DNA of 64,000 nucleotides from Verrucomicrobiaceae bacterium (GTDB lineage Bacteria; Verrucomicrobiota; Verrucomicrobiia; Verrucomicrobiales; Verrucomicrobiaceae). The notes below the pieces were generated by a model. The model was not told where the DNA came from and ran no database searches. It saw only the letters and a list, made by a program, of their open reading frames with translations. Positions within the stretch are counted from its first letter, which is position 1, and each line of letters begins with the position of its first letter. Below are positions 9,447 through 17,902 of the stretch, piece after piece. The translations under genes were made by a program, and so were the position numbers. Where the stretch lies: NCBI GenBank assembly GCA_947466075.1, contig CANIBP010000012.1, positions 1 to 64,000 on the forward strand, in the 5' to 3' direction.

Positions 9447-9536
9447 GGCGAACGTTAAAGCTCAGAGACGACCAGTCTAGTGGCATCAATCGCAAACATG
9501 GCAGCCATGGTCGTTCTCTGGAGCGCCTGGTTCGGC
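9447..9536 (-). repeat. attC-like site following cassette gene C
   Basis: This 90-nt imperfect palindrome begins GGCGAACG and ends GGTTCGGC. The inner arms GCTCAGAGACGACCA and TGGTCGTTCTCTGGAGC pair along their length, except for extra bases on one side (GCTCCAGAGAACGACCA against GCTCAGAGACGACCA). These unpaired bases are as expected for attC. The middle contains a variable loop that is itself partly palindromic (ATGGCAGCCAT). Confidence 0.7.
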
Positions 9537-9556
9537 TCAGTGTTTTTCATATTACT

Positions 9557-10006
9557 TTAGTCTCGCTTTATGATTGCTTCTAAACATTGCCCCTTAAGGT
9601 CAAAATTTATAACTAGCCATTCTGAGTCGATTCGAATGAAACCGCGCTCTGGACCTAACTGATAAACGGAATGCCAGTCCTTAAAATAGCCAGAATTTTT
9701 ATCATCTGGACCAAGTATGCTAACAATCTCACTTCTAGACTTACCGATAAGAAGACGCGAAGCGATTAGGTTGTCAACCATGCGAAGGCGATTAGGCCAC
9801 ATCACATCTTCTTTGTTCTGATTCCATGTTAATGAATCGAATCTTTTAGATTTTAGTTTTGAGTCAATTGATGGCCATGAAGCGAATAAACACACGGCAA
9901 CGACGACGATTGCAAATAGCGTAAGGCAAACCTTCACAGTTACTTCGATCCACTTTGGGCACTTTGCATTTGATTTCATATTCTGCCGAACGTTGTTTAT
10001 CCACAC
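9557..10006 (-). CDS. Membrane-anchored protein with BamE/SmpA-like domain; cassette gene C
   Basis: 149 residues: an N-terminal cytoplasmic stretch, one transmembrane helix (about 24-45) and a periplasmic-type domain. The segment from about 80 onward (LIGKSRSEIVSILGPDD, then YQLGPERGFIRIDSEWL) resembles the BamE/SmpA/OmlA fold, in which a short helix with a G-x-S/T-x-x-E-V-x-x-x-L-G pattern precedes beta strands. Outer-membrane assembly is the role of true BamE, but small BamE-like proteins have many uses and none can be assigned here. A second ATG ten residues in (MKSNAK) is an alternative start. The gene is visibly more AT-rich than secA and the flanking genes, and attC-like palindromes flank it, which suggests transfer. 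Confidence 0.7.
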   Translation of the reverse strand: MWINNVRQNMKSNAKCPKWIEVTVKVCLTLFAIVVVAVCLFASWPSIDSKLKSKRFDSLTWNQNKEDVMWPNRLRMVDNLIASRLLIGKSRSEIVSILGPDDKNSGYFKDWHSVYQLGPERGFIRIDSEWLVINFDLKGQCLEAIIKRD

Positions 10007-10063
10007 TTAACTGTGGACGAATCCGATTCGCCCACAGTTTTCTGTGGATTAACCGGATTGGGT
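9985..10063 (-). repeat. attC-like long inverted repeat upstream of cassette gene C
   Basis: At 9999-10048 two arms of about 25 bases pair: ATCCACA-CTT-AACTGTGG-A-CGAATC against ATCCACA-GAA-AACTGTGG-G-CGAATC. One outer box is GCCGAACG (9985-9992), like the other sites. The opposite box is degenerate (ATTGGGT at 10057-10063). It overlaps the first codons of gene C if the upstream ATG is used. It could be the attC of a lost preceding cassette, the boundary of the array, or simply a strong hairpin. Confidence 0.5.
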
Positions 10064-10486
10064 AGAGGTAAAACGAGGGCGTTCACGAAAGAAAGGATTT
10101 TGATGAATGCGCCGATGGGAGCGAAAAACTCGCCGGAGTTCAAGCCTAGGGGGCGGCGGCTGGGCTGAGGAGCGGAGACTGGCAGAAGCATGGCCCACGG
10201 AGCACGCGGAATCAGATTCAAGCAGAACCATGCCCCCCCCCTTCCGCGTGTCTGGTGCGGGCCTGGAACATGAAAATGCGCCAACCGTCGATCGTGTATG
10301 GCATCGCGCGACCATTTTTTACCCCATCGCAGCAGGTGCGATGCCCCAAACCGATAGCGTGGCCCCCCGTTGCAGATGTCGCAGTGCCCCGTGCGCGTGT
10401 TTTTTTGGGCTTTGCAGATGATGCAATCTTCTCACGATAAAGACTTTAATCTGGGAATCCAGCCACACCTGGGATGACCCAGCCTG
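10064..10486. other. Non-coding or decayed stretch
   Basis: Several short overlapping reading frames occur on both strands here, but none shows recognisable protein features. Homopolymer runs (C9, T7-8) suggest relaxed constraint. The segment lies between the cassette array and an alpha/beta-hydrolase remnant. I see no gene, RNA or repeat in it that I can support. Confidence 0.5.
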
Positions 10487-10925
10487 CGTTCCTTTGGCCT
10501 TTAACTTCGCCTGCAGGAAGCCGAAGAGGTCGGGACACTTCATGTGGGCGTAGTCGTTGTTGTCATTGATCTCATGCTCGATGCCGACGGCTTTGAGCTT
10601 CTCGGCAATGCCTGCGCCAAAGTTCGCTGAGTGTGGCGGATCTTTGTAGGGTTGGCCGAGGTTCGGCGGATTGTCGTAAACAGCAGCACGGGCGGATCAC
10701 CGGCGGTGGCGAGGGCGTTAGGGGAGAATGGCTCGATCCATGGCATCAGCGCATCGCGCTTGTCGATGAACTCCTGCATGCTGGCCAGTCCGAAGGCATG
10801 GTTGCCATATTGACTGTTCGGAATCCACGCCTGCATCTGTGCGGCACGAAGGCCAGCACGCAGCGTAATCGCGTGGACTCACGGGAAATCGGATCAGCAC
10901 TCTTCGCATCGGCCATGTTAGTTCT
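10487..10925 (-). pseudogene. Alpha/beta-hydrolase (esterase/lipase type) remnant with frameshifts
   Basis: Three minus-strand frames join to give the C-terminal third of an alpha/beta-hydrolase of a kind common in Verrucomicrobiota: ADAKSADPISRESTRLR, then (frame change near 10840) QMQAWIPNSQYGNHAFG ... DPPVLLF, then (frame change near 10680) YDNPPNLGQPYKDPPHSANFG ... NDYAHMKCPDLFGFLQ. The last part has the asparagine-histidine context usual near the catalytic His. The N-terminal half, with the nucleophile Ser, is not present. Two frameshifts and truncation make it non-functional. The assignment comes from remembered family sequence, not from a search. Confidence 0.6.
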
Positions 10926-11015
10926 ATCTGCTGATTCACTAAATGCGATGCAGAAGCACTTGTGGGCTAGGGCATTCTCGTTTTTATCCGCACAACTCGT
11001 TCGTTCGTCGCTGCC

Positions 11016-11273
11016 ATGCCTCTTTCCGATCCCTATGCCTTCCAGCTCGCTGGTTTCAGTGAGCATGATGTCGAGGAAATCCTCTCGGATCTCGACTACC
11101 TGCATCGCAACTGTCCGTGGACGCACCGACGGGATCAAATCGAGCGCATGATTGTCGATTCTCCCGTGATTCTGCTCGATTTCCTGCGCAGTGTGAAGCC
11201 GGAGGTCGTGCGCAGTGCGATGATTCCGCTGCGGGTGAAGGATGCGGTGCTGCGGCCGAAGGTGGCTGTTTGA
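11016..11273 (+). CDS. Small conserved-looking hypothetical protein upstream of secA
   Basis: 85 residues, MPLSDPYAFQLAGFSEHDVE onward, soluble and mixed-charge, with no signal or membrane segment. It ends 85 bases before secA and is in the same orientation. The composition looks like a normal globular protein: balanced charge, regular helix-like spacing (HDVEEILSDLDYLHRN). I do not recognise a family. The same stretch also lies inside a longer minus-strand shadow frame of lower quality. Confidence 0.55.
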   Translation: MPLSDPYAFQLAGFSEHDVEEILSDLDYLHRNCPWTHRRDQIERMIVDSPVILLDFLRSVKPEVVRSAMIPLRVKDAVLRPKVAV

Positions 11274-11358
11274 GTTGTTGCGCCAGCGCTGACTTCCGCC
11301 ACATTCGGCCTCCCCCAAGCCCGGCCAAAGTGCGCCGGTCGGCGTATTTTATTCTCTC

Positions 11359-14300
11359 ATGTTCAACTGGATCATTAAAAAAATCATCGGCACCAAGAAC
11401 CAGCGCACGGTGCGCAAGCTCATGCCCACCGTGGTCGAGATCAACCGGCACGAGGCTTTGCTGCAAAACGAGCCCGAGGAAGAGCTGAGTGAACGCACGC
11501 AGAAGTGGCAGGCACAGTTCCGCGCGTTTCATACGCCGCCGTTCCTCGGTGGTGTGTCGCTGCGTATCGCGGATGAAGCTGCGGTGGATGCCTGCCTTCA
11601 GCAGGTGGAGCAGTATTTTGTGGCATTGAAGCAGCATTTCCCGGCCTTGGAGGCGGATGAATTGGCGCCGTCCACGTGGGCCGCTGCGTCGCTGGAAGAC
11701 AAAAAAGCGCTCATCGACGGCGCACGTGAGGCATGGAACGCCATCCAGCCGGACTTCGCCGCCATCGAGCAGAAGATGCTCAATGACATCCTGCCGGAAG
11801 CTTATGCCGTGGTGAAAAACGCCGCCCGCCGCATGTGCGGACGCGAGATCATCGTCTGCGACCAGCCGCTGGGCTGGAACATGATCCACTTCGATGTGCA
11901 GCTCGTTGGCGGTGTCGCGCTGCATCGCGGCATGATCGCTGAAATGGCGACCGGGGAAGGGAAGACCCTCGTCGGCACGCTGCCGGTTTATTTGAATGCG
12001 CTCACCGGCCGTGGTGTGCATGTCATCACCGTGAATGATTACCTCGCACGACGCGATAGCGAGTGGATGGGCAGCCTCTACAAGTTCCTCGGCCTCACCG
12101 TTGGGTGCATTCAAAACGACCAGCCAAGTCATTTGCGCCGTGAGCAGTATCAAGCGGACATCACTTATGGCACGAACAGCGAGTTCGGCTTCGATTACCT
12201 GCGTGACAACGGCATGGCCTCCAGCAAGGAGCAGCAGGTGCAGCGCGGTCATTACTTTGCCATCGTCGATGAAGTGGACTCCGTGCTCATCGATGAAGCG
12301 CGCACGCCTTTGATCATCAGTGGTCCGGTCATGGCGGCAGAGAGCAATCATCAGTATGAGCGCTACAAGCCGCTGGTGGATCAAATCGTGCGCCGTCAGA
12401 ACACGCTGTGCAATCGTCTCATCACCGAGGCCAAAGAAGCCGCTGCTGCGGGCGAATTGGAGCAGGCCGGTCTGAAACTCTTCCAAGTTCACATGGGCCA
12501 GCCGAAGAATCGCGCGCTCACTCGTTGCATGGAGGAGCCCGAACTCCGCCGTGCCATGGAAAAGGCCGAGCTGAGCCTCTACGCCGACACGCAGAAGGTC
12601 GAGTTCTTCAAACTCAAGGAAGAGCTGTATTACTTCATCGAAGAAAAGAGCCACGACGCCGATCTCACTGAGATGGGACGCAATTTCCTCAGCCCCGATG
12701 AGCCAGACGCCTTCGTGCTGCCGGACATCGCCACCGTTTACTCCGAGATCGACGGCGACACCTCGCTGTCTGAAGAGGCGCGCAATCGCAAGAAGACCGA
12801 GATGCAGGATCGTCTTTCGCATCAAGGTCAGCGCATCCATCAGATCAGTCAGTTGCTGCGTGCCTACTGCCTCTATGAGAAAGACGTTGAGTACGTTGTC
12901 GAAGAGAACAAGGTTATCATCGTCGATGCGCAAACAGGTCGCAAAATGGCCGGTCGTCGCTGGAGCGATGGCTTGCACCAGGCCGTGGAAGCGAAGGAAG
13001 GCGTGCAGATCGATGCCGAGACGCAAACACTCGCCACCATCACCATTCAGAACTACTTCCGCCTCTACATGAAGCTCGGCGGCATGACCGGCACGGCTGA
13101 AACGGACGCGGCCGAGTTCCATGACATCTACAATCTCGATGTGCTCACCATCCCGACGAATCGTCCGGTGAAGCGCAAAGATCACAACGACAGCATCTAC
13201 AAGACGCGCCGTGAGAAATTCGCCGCCGTGATCGAGTTGATTCGCGAATTGAATGCCAAAGGCCAGCCGATTCTCGTCGGCACCGCCAGCGTTGAGGCCT
13301 CAGAAATGGTCTCGCGCATGCTCAAGCTGCAAAAGATCACGCACAACGTGCTCAATGCGAAGTATCACCGCCAGGAGGCCGAAATCGTTGCCCGCGCAGG
13401 TCATCGTGCCGCTGTGACGATCTCCACAAACATGGCAGGTCGTGGAACTGACATCAAACTCGGCGAAGGCGTTTCCGAACTCGGCGGTTTGTTCGTCTTG
13501 GCGACGGAACGTCATGAATCCCGCCGCGTGGACCGCCAGCTTCGCGGTCGTAGTGCGCGTCAGGGCGATCCCGGTGAAAGCAAGTTCTTCCTCAGCTTTG
13601 AAGACGATCTCATGCGCAACTTCGGCGCCGCCGAGCGCATGACAAAGATGATGGAGCGCTTTGGCATGAAGGAAGGCGAGGAACTTGCCCACCCATGGCT
13701 CAATCGCAGCGTCGAAACCGCGCAGAAGCGCGTCGAGCAGCGCAACTACGTCTGGCGCAAACGCGTCCTCGAATACGATGACGTGATGAACCAGCAGCGC
13801 GAAGTCGTTTATGAATGGCGTAACGACGTGCTCAACAGCAACGACACCCGTATTCTCATCAACGAAGCCGTGGAGAAGGGTGTCACCGAGCGACTCAGCG
13901 TCTTCGTGCCCAAGGAATCCAAGAACGCTGATGAAGCCGACTACGATGGCCTGTTGAACTGGGTGAACACTGCGTTCCCGATCGGCCTGCGTTCCTTCGA
14001 TGACGCTTTCAAAGCACTCGATTTCGACGCCAAGTCCGCTTTCCTCAAAGACAAGATCCTCCACGCTTATGGCGTGAAAGTAGGCAATGCCAACCCGACC
14101 GCCTTGCAAGAGATCGAGAAGATGATTCTCCTCAACGCCATCGACCGCCTTTGGCAGGAGCATTTGTATGCGCTCGATGCCTTGAAGGAAGGCGTCAGTC
14201 TGCGCACCTACGGCCAGAAAGACCCGCTCATCGAGTTCAAGCAGGAAGCCTTCACGATTTTCGCGGAACTGATGAACAACATCAACGGAGAAGTCCTTGG

Positions 14301-14577
14301 CAACCTGTTCCGCAGCACCCAGCAGCTTGCCGCCTTCGAGCAGTTCCTTGCCCAGATGGCTGCTCAGCAGAGCGGTGAGTCCGCGCCGCAGCAGCGCCGT
14401 GAAGAATCTGAGGATGGCGAAGAGGCACAACCTAATCCCGGCCGAGATGGACCCCGCCTGATCATGCCCAGCGCAGCGAATAAGCCCAAACCCAAAGCTG
14501 CCAACGTCGGCCGCAATGACCCATGTCCCTGCGGTAGCGGTAAGAAGTTTAAACAGTGCTGTGGGCGCATCGCCTGA
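11359..14577 (+). CDS. secA: Preprotein translocase ATPase SecA
   Basis: SecA drives Sec-dependent export by cycling ATP at the SecYEG channel. At 1072 residues it is longer than the roughly 900 usual for the family, mainly through insertions in the first half (about 60-130 and 340-420). Visible motifs: Walker A in ATGEGKT (about 197), VITVNDYLARRDSEWM (about 230), the DEAD-type IVDEVDSVLIDEARTP (about 300), TNMAGRGTDIKLGEG in the second motor domain (about 690), and a C-terminal zinc motif CPCGSGKKFKQCC (about 1056-1068) preceded by a low-complexity acidic/proline linker. The start ATG at 11359 gives the usual MFNWIIKKIIG opening. Many genes in this window encode exported proteins that would depend on it. 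Confidence 0.97.
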   Translation: MFNWIIKKIIGTKNQRTVRKLMPTVVEINRHEALLQNEPEEELSERTQKWQAQFRAFHTPPFLGGVSLRIADEAAVDACLQQVEQYFVALKQHFPALEADELAPSTWAAASLEDKKALIDGAREAWNAIQPDFAAIEQKMLNDILPEAYAVVKNAARRMCGREIIVCDQPLGWNMIHFDVQLVGGVALHRGMIAEMATGEGKTLVGTLPVYLNALTGRGVHVITVNDYLARRDSEWMGSLYKFLGLTVGCIQNDQPSHLRREQYQADITYGTNSEFGFDYLRDNGMASSKEQQVQRGHYFAIVDEVDSVLIDEARTPLIISGPVMAAESNHQYERYKPLVDQIVRRQNTLCNRLITEAKEAAAAGELEQAGLKLFQVHMGQPKNRALTRCMEEPELRRAMEKAELSLYADTQKVEFFKLKEELYYFIEEKSHDADLTEMGRNFLSPDEPDAFVLPDIATVYSEIDGDTSLSEEARNRKKTEMQDRLSHQGQRIHQISQLLRAYCLYEKDVEYVVEENKVIIVDAQTGRKMAGRRWSDGLHQAVEAKEGVQIDAETQTLATITIQNYFRLYMKLGGMTGTAETDAAEFHDIYNLDVLTIPTNRPVKRKDHNDSIYKTRREKFAAVIELIRELNAKGQPILVGTASVEASEMVSRMLKLQKITHNVLNAKYHRQEAEIVARAGHRAAVTISTNMAGRGTDIKLGEGVSELGGLFVLATERHESRRVDRQLRGRSARQGDPGESKFFLSFEDDLMRNFGAAERMTKMMERFGMKEGEELAHPWLNRSVETAQKRVEQRNYVWRKRVLEYDDVMNQQREVVYEWRNDVLNSNDTRILINEAVEKGVTERLSVFVPKESKNADEADYDGLLNWVNTAFPIGLRSFDDAFKALDFDAKSAFLKDKILHAYGVKVGNANPTALQEIEKMILLNAIDRLWQEHLYALDALKEGVSLRTYGQKDPLIEFKQEAFTIFAELMNNINGEVLGNLFRSTQQLAAFEQFLAQMAAQQSGESAPQQRREESEDGEEAQPNPGRDGPRLIMPSAANKPKPKAANVGRNDPCPCGSGKKFKQCCGRIA

Positions 14578-14847
14578 GGTTTAGACCACACATCGTGCGT
14601 AGTCCAACCCACCGGGTTAGAGGGCTGAGTGCCTTCTGCTGCCCTTTGGAACATGCATTGCTCATTGGCGATGTGGCTGGGCTTGTATGACCGCAACAGG
14701 AGATAGCCGGTGCGAAATCTCGCACGTGTGACCCTTTTGCCACTTGGCAAAGTCTCAGGACTCGCCAGCATAGTCGTCCAACATCAAGGAACGAGCGTCT
14801 CGTGTGCTTATTCCTTCCTGCCGAAATTCCCAACTTAGGAGCTATGC
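14578..14847. other. Intergenic region with a series of hairpins; possible structured RNA
   Basis: No credible gene lies in these 270 bases. Several perfect stems occur in a row: AACC-CACC-GGGTT, AGAGGGC...GCCCTTT, GTGCGA-AATC-TCGCAC and TTTGCC-ACTT-GGCAAA. This could be the secA terminator region plus an untranslated leader for the HNH gene, or a small structured RNA on either strand. It does not match the signature blocks I know for tmRNA, RNase P RNA or SRP RNA. Confidence 0.3.
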
Positions 14848-15453
14848 ATGAATGAAGTGTTGACGAAATCTACCGTACTAGTGCTGAACCGGCACTGGCA
14901 GGCCATCGACTCGAAAACGCCGATCGAGGCCTTTAGCATGATGGCGGCAGGCAATGCCACCGCACTAGACATCCATGAAGAGGGCGATATGCGACCTGTC
15001 ACCTGGGAGGATTGGCTGGAACTGCAAGTGCGTGAGTCCGACAACCGCATTGGTACCGTGCACGGCCCGGTGCGTGTGCCTTCGGTGCTGGTGCTCGCCC
15101 GATTCGATAAAGTGCCGAAACGCCGCCCAAAATTCTGTGCGAAGGCGATTTGGGAGCGCGATGGCGGAGTGTGTCAGTATACGGGCCGCAAGCTCAAGCC
15201 GAATGAGGGCAATATCGATCACATCGTGCCAGTGTCGCGTGGCGGAGCCAGTAACTGGGAGAACTGCGTGCTGGCGGATCGCAAGATCAACAGCCGCAAG
15301 GGTAACAAACTGCCTGAGGAGGCTGGATTGAAGTTACTGCGTCGTCCAGCGGTGCCCCGTGAGATTCCCGTGACGCATCTCATCAAGAATCATCACAAGG
15401 TGCGTGATTGGGAGATGTTTCTAGCGGGTGGCAGCGGGGTATTTGAGGTGTAA
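14848..15453 (+). CDS. HNH endonuclease family protein
   Basis: 201 residues. The HNH core is at about 105-155: a KFCAKAIWERDGGVCQYTGR entry strand, IDHIVPVSRGGASNWEN carrying the D-H pair and the Asn, then CVLADRKINSRKGNK. The first ~95 residues (VLVLNRHWQAIDSKTPIEAF) are the usual N-terminal extension of a widely spread HNH group encoded as stand-alone genes. Nuclease activity on DNA is expected from the fold; the biological role is not known. It is monocistronic here, between secA and an oppositely oriented isomerase gene. There is no sign of intron or phage association. Confidence 0.85.
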   Translation: MNEVLTKSTVLVLNRHWQAIDSKTPIEAFSMMAAGNATALDIHEEGDMRPVTWEDWLELQVRESDNRIGTVHGPVRVPSVLVLARFDKVPKRRPKFCAKAIWERDGGVCQYTGRKLKPNEGNIDHIVPVSRGGASNWENCVLADRKINSRKGNKLPEEAGLKLLRRPAVPREIPVTHLIKNHHKVRDWEMFLAGGSGVFEV

Positions 15454-15470
15454 GCAGCACTCGTGCTCGA

Positions 15471-16385
15471 TCACGCCAACTTCGCGCCAAGGCGTTTGAG
15501 CATCGACTCCAACATGCGGCCGTATTTGATGTAGCTGTCGTACTGCTCCTTCGCTTTTTGCTCGGGAGAAAGATCATCCGCAGCACCCGCACCGTGGAAT
15601 ACGACTGCCACATGGGGTTCGATGCTGATGTAACCTTTGTAGCCGATATCGACGAGATCCTTCATGATGCGCTCGGTCTGGCCTTCACCTTCACCGGGGA
15701 AGGTATAAACGGCGTCGTTTTTGTCTTTGTCCCAGATGCCGTCTTTGACGTGTACGTGAGCCATGAAAGGCTTCACGGCTTGATACATCTCCCAGGCGTC
15801 TTGTTTGTGGCCGGGCTTGTCGCGATCGTCGATGAAGACGGGGTTGCCGGTGTCAAAGACCCACTTCATGCCGGGAACGGCCTCAGCCATGCGCTTCACA
15901 TAAGTCGGGCTCATGCCGCCCCAGTTCATGCAGTTCTCGTGAACGACGGTGAGGCCGGCATCGGCGAAACGCTTGTTCACTTCATTCATGCGCTTGATGC
16001 GCTCGGGTGCGAACTGCTCCGCGTCGTCTATGCCATCGGTTTTACATACGGCGTAGCTCATGACGCGAATAAGTTTGGCTCCCAGACGCTGCATGCGCGG
16101 GATGGCACGGCTGATTTCAGCTTCGGTAATGCTGAAGTCGTCGGTGATTTTCTTGGCCCAATTGCCAATGAGAGAACCGAAGCCGCTGATCTTCATGTTT
16201 TTCTCCGCCAGACGTGCCACGACCTTCTCGAACACAGCGTCGGAAATTTCATGCAGGTTGCCCTTCACGCCGTCGATTTCGACGCCACGGGATTCAATGC
16301 TGTCCCAGCCGAGTTCCTGGTGGGCCTGGATTTGCACATCTAGGGATGCGCCTGCTTCGTCTGCGATGCCGGTGAGTTTGATCAT
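15471..16385 (-). CDS. Sugar phosphate isomerase/epimerase family protein (xylose-isomerase-like TIM barrel)
   Basis: 304 residues starting MIKLTGIADEAGASLDVQIQ; an upstream ATG at 16466 would add 27 residues of unlikely sequence. The pattern is that of the AP-endonuclease/xylose-isomerase TIM barrel: WDSIESRGVE near the start, LTVVHENCMNWGG (about 150), KWVFDTGNP (about 185), AHVHVKDGIW (about 215) and GYISIEPH near the end. The Glu, Asp, His and Glu in these strands are the usual metal ligands. It is probably cytoplasmic and acts on a sugar or inositol derivative; the substrate cannot be told. It is transcribed divergently from the polysaccharide cluster, about 100 bases away. Confidence 0.8.
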   Translation of the reverse strand: MIKLTGIADEAGASLDVQIQAHQELGWDSIESRGVEIDGVKGNLHEISDAVFEKVVARLAEKNMKISGFGSLIGNWAKKITDDFSITEAEISRAIPRMQRLGAKLIRVMSYAVCKTDGIDDAEQFAPERIKRMNEVNKRFADAGLTVVHENCMNWGGMSPTYVKRMAEAVPGMKWVFDTGNPVFIDDRDKPGHKQDAWEMYQAVKPFMAHVHVKDGIWDKDKNDAVYTFPGEGEGQTERIMKDLVDIGYKGYISIEPHVAVVFHGAGAADDLSPEQKAKEQYDSYIKYGRMLESMLKRLGAKLA

Positions 16386-16487
16386 GGTTGGGGAAGGGGA
16401 TTTGGGTGGAAAGGATTGATGGATGGTTGAGAAGCGGATGCAAGGTTCGCCTTTGACAAAACACACTTCAACAGCGGACGGTACCGA

Positions 16488-17753
16488 ATGTCTGACGCAC
16501 CATCTACATCACGGCGCCTCGAATTCCTGCTGCTGGGCGGGACGTTGCTGATTTATGTCGTCGTCACGCTGCTCTGCCACCGAACTGATTTGATCTGGGA
16601 TGAGGGGCGCTACCTGTGGTTCGGGAAGAACCTGACTCAAGGCTATTACACGACACTAGAGAAGCCTGATCTCATCAATGGGCCGGGCTATCCACTTGTT
16701 TTGGCTGGATTACTGATGGTGAAAGTGCCCTTGCTGGGGTTACGCATGTTCAATGCGGTTTTGATGGCGCTGGCGGTGTGGTTCAGCTTTCGCGCAGTTC
16801 TGCCATATGCGGGAAAACGCTGGGCGCTGGGCGTGGCATTGGTCACCGCATTGCATCCGAGTTTGATGCGCACAGCGCCGTATCTCATGACGGAGGCCTT
16901 AGCGCTTTGCTGCATCGCTGGTTTTGCTTGGGCGTTCACGACAGCGTTGCGATCCGACAAATGGAACTGGCGCGTGATTCTGGCCGCTGCGTTCGCCTTT
17001 GCAATGCTGACGATGACGCGCGTGTTCTTTGGCAATGTATTGATGGCCTTCACGTTTTTTCTGATCGCGTTGCTACCGTTTTGGAACAGCCAGCGAGACA
17101 GGCTGCTACGCTCACTGGTGGTGATGGCTGTTTCGTTTGCCATGTGTCTTCCATGGCTGGCCTACACGAAGTCAAAGACTGGCGACTCTTTTTGCTGGTC
17201 AACGAATGGCGGTGAACTGCTTTATTGGGCCACGAGTACGCACGATGGCGAAAACGGTCACTGGTTCTCCGAAGAAGACGCACAAAACAAACCCGAACTC
17301 ATCGCCAATGGTCATCGCGATTTCTACAAGGCGAACTACTACCTTCCCGTGAAGGAGCGTGAAGCGGCGCTGAAGCAGAAGGCCGTGGAAAACATCCGCG
17401 CCAACTCCAAAGGCGTGCTCAAGAACTGGGTGTGCAACTGGGGGCGCCTCGTTTTCGGGTTTCCTCGCTCCTATCAAGCTGAGGAAGTGATCATGCTTGT
17501 GTTAGTTGGCGTGAACGGACCGCTCATGCTTGTCGTGCTTATAGCCGTATTCGTCGGTTGGAGAAACTGGCGATCCATCCCTGCTGAGATTCTACTGCTA
17601 GCTCTGATGATCTTCATTTATTTGGGCGGGACTAGCCTACTGCCTGGTTTGCCGCGCTACACCGTGGTTATCTGGCCTTGGCTCGGGCTGGGTGTGGCTT
17701 TGGTGTTGAGGCGCTATCTGACTGTAAAGCTACGAATTGGCGAAGTTAGCTAG
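16488..17753 (+). CDS. GT-C type membrane glycosyltransferase (GT39/ArnT-like)
   Basis: 421 residues with about eight to ten hydrophobic segments, first at 13-31. Directly after it comes IWDEGRYLWFGKNL: an acidic pair in the first external loop, the catalytic signature of lipid-phosphate-sugar-using GT-C enzymes. GPGYPLVL follows, as in GT39/ArnT relatives. Such enzymes transfer a sugar from an undecaprenyl- or dolichyl-type phosphate carrier to a lipid, protein or glycan at the outer face of the inner membrane. It is the first gene of the polysaccharide cluster, and the GT2 gene downstream could make its lipid-phosphate donor (inference). Confidence 0.75.
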   Translation: MSDAPSTSRRLEFLLLGGTLLIYVVVTLLCHRTDLIWDEGRYLWFGKNLTQGYYTTLEKPDLINGPGYPLVLAGLLMVKVPLLGLRMFNAVLMALAVWFSFRAVLPYAGKRWALGVALVTALHPSLMRTAPYLMTEALALCCIAGFAWAFTTALRSDKWNWRVILAAAFAFAMLTMTRVFFGNVLMAFTFFLIALLPFWNSQRDRLLRSLVVMAVSFAMCLPWLAYTKSKTGDSFCWSTNGGELLYWATSTHDGENGHWFSEEDAQNKPELIANGHRDFYKANYYLPVKEREAALKQKAVENIRANSKGVLKNWVCNWGRLVFGFPRSYQAEEVIMLVLVGVNGPLMLVVLIAVFVGWRNWRSIPAEILLLALMIFIYLGGTSLLPGLPRYTVVIWPWLGLGVALVLRRYLTVKLRIGEVS

Positions 17754-17902
17754 CCTATACTCACATCCCCCTAATTTTTTCAGGCACCTTTGGGTTTATT
17801 CCTGACGCCTGAATTCTCAAAAATGATTCATCGAATCACTTATAGAGTGCATTAAAGAGAATTACCATATTTTTATTTGCTTGCCATAAATGGTGGTTTA
17901 TC

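Noticed and set aside
8238..10063. The palindromes between cassette genes as ordinary terminators
   Set aside because: They lack U-tracts, share terminal boxes, and have bulged bases at comparable positions, which terminators do not need.
11056..13185. 709-residue minus-strand open frame opposite secA
   Set aside because: It lies entirely antisense to secA and has no recognisable domain; long antisense frames are expected here from GC-rich codon use.
14690..14790. Resemblance to a cobalamin riboswitch (CGCAAC, GCCACT and an AGTC-CAGGA-like block)
   Set aside because: The B12-box order and sequence are not met, and the downstream gene is an HNH nuclease with no link to cobalamin.
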